NCBI GenBank assembly: GCA_016234345.1
Contig: JACRFG010000072.1
Location: forward strand, 1-6,504
DNA length: 6,504 bases
Reading direction: 5' to 3'
Source: Candidatus Jorgensenbacteria bacterium
GTDB lineage: Bacteria; Patescibacteriota; Minisyncoccia; UBA6257; GWB1-50-10
In this document: piece after piece, positions 6,304-6,504 of the stretch
Numbering within the stretch: position 1 is the first letter of the stretch
Layout: each line of letters starts with the position of its first letter
The notes under the pieces: generated by a model
The model's database searches: none
What the model was told of the DNA's origin: nothing
The model's input: only the letters and a program-made list of their open reading frames with translations
Made by a program: the position numbers and the translations under genes

Positions 6304-6504
6304 AAACTCTCGTTTCGCCTTCTTGAAAGACTTTCTCCAGGCGCGGATCATTGACGTCAGCTAACGAAAGAACGTAGCGCACATGGAGCGTTCGGGCAAT
6401 CGGTGATTGATAATTGAACGGCACAATAATCCTCCCAAAGTTAGCGGAAACTGATTTTTCGTTTCCCGATTCCATCTCTGTAATTTTTTTTGCATAACTC
6501 TTGC
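6284..6504 (-). CDS. C-terminal end of a membrane protein, probably YfhO/GT-C-like (partial, 5' end outside window)
   Basis: The frame is open from the right edge to a TAG at 6286-6284, giving 72 visible residues; an internal ATG at 6475 is not needed as a start because the frame continues upstream of it to the edge. The visible part is soluble, with no membrane helix. It contains the segments 'NYQSPIARTLHVRYVLSL' and 'DPRLEKVFQEGETRVYE'. From knowledge of the family, this kind of sequence (an 'xVRYVLS' strand, then 'DPRL...VFQEG.TRVYE') is typical of the extracytoplasmic C-terminal part of YfhO-like and related GT-C membrane proteins. Those usually continue into a segment with a Pro-Arg-Ala motif, whereas this one ends at 'RVYEIKGE'. 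The next gene starts 20 nt before this stop, so the two are probably co-translated. The family call is tentative because only the tail is visible. Confidence 0.6.
   Translation of the reverse strand, partial: KSYAKKITEMESGNEKSVSANFGRIIVPFNYQSPIARTLHVRYVLSLADVNDPRLEKVFQEGETRVYEIKGE
6307..6311 (-). promoter_or_regulatory. Weak ribosome binding site supporting the 6303 start
   Basis: GAGAG on the minus strand lies 3 nt upstream of the ATG at 6303-6301 and inside the 3' end of the preceding gene. Its match and spacing are only fair. The alternative ATG at 6351 has nothing comparable, so this site, together with the smaller overlap, decides the start. Confidence 0.4.

Noticed and set aside
1..6504. 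Promoters, terminators, RNA genes, CRISPR arrays or transposase genes
   Set aside because: The window has no intergenic stretch longer than about 10 nt. The only strong hairpins are inside an open coding frame without a following T-run on the coding strand, and no spaced direct repeats or RNA-like folds were seen.

Overview
The window is wall-to-wall coding on the minus strand. It reads as part of one operon of at least six genes for multi-pass membrane proteins of the GT-C glycosyltransferase type. In transcription order (right to left) these are: the C-terminal end of a membrane protein cut by the right edge (6504-6284); a GT39/PMT-like glycosyltransferase (6303-4657); a diverged paralog of it (4646-2979); a protein of the YfhO / '6-pyruvoyl-tetrahydropterin synthase-related' membrane family (2982-1303); a 51-residue two-helix membrane protein (1306-1151); and a third GT39-like paralog cut by the left edge (1151-1). 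Junctions are a 20-nt overlap, a 10-nt gap, two ATGA overlaps and one TAATG overlap, so translation is probably coupled throughout. There is no intergenic space and I see no promoter or terminator. The operon runs off both edges.

Function. Proteins of this fold use polyprenyl-phosphate-linked sugars and transfer the sugar on the outer face of the cytoplasmic membrane to lipid, glycan or protein acceptors. The three GT39-like proteins share an Asp-Glu pair after the first membrane helix and, further on, a conserved segment around 'SHF'. A cluster of several such enzymes with no cytosolic sugar-nucleotide genes in view suggests a cell-surface glycan or glycoprotein decoration locus. Donors and acceptors cannot be read from the sequence.

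Organism. The style (tandem GT39/YfhO-like proteins of about 550 residues, overlapping genes, moderate base composition) resembles uncultivated Patescibacteria/CPR genomes, particularly Microgenomates-type ones. This is an inference from family resemblance only. TGA is used as a stop codon at two gene ends and does not occur inside the reading frames, which argues against the TGA-glycine code of Gracilibacteria/Absconditabacteria.

Most interesting point. The left-edge glycosyltransferase gene carries a compound palindromic element of about 111 bp (515-625). Its ends are TCATTCC/GGAATGA, it contains several nested hairpins, and it is translated in frame as about 37 extra residues in a predicted cytoplasmic loop. 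Both paralogs in the same operon lack these residues. A second, smaller hairpin at 782-799 sits in another predicted cytoplasmic loop of the same protein, where about 8-11 extra residues occur. This looks like protein-coding palindromic repeat insertion, comparable in principle to the Rickettsia palindromic elements.
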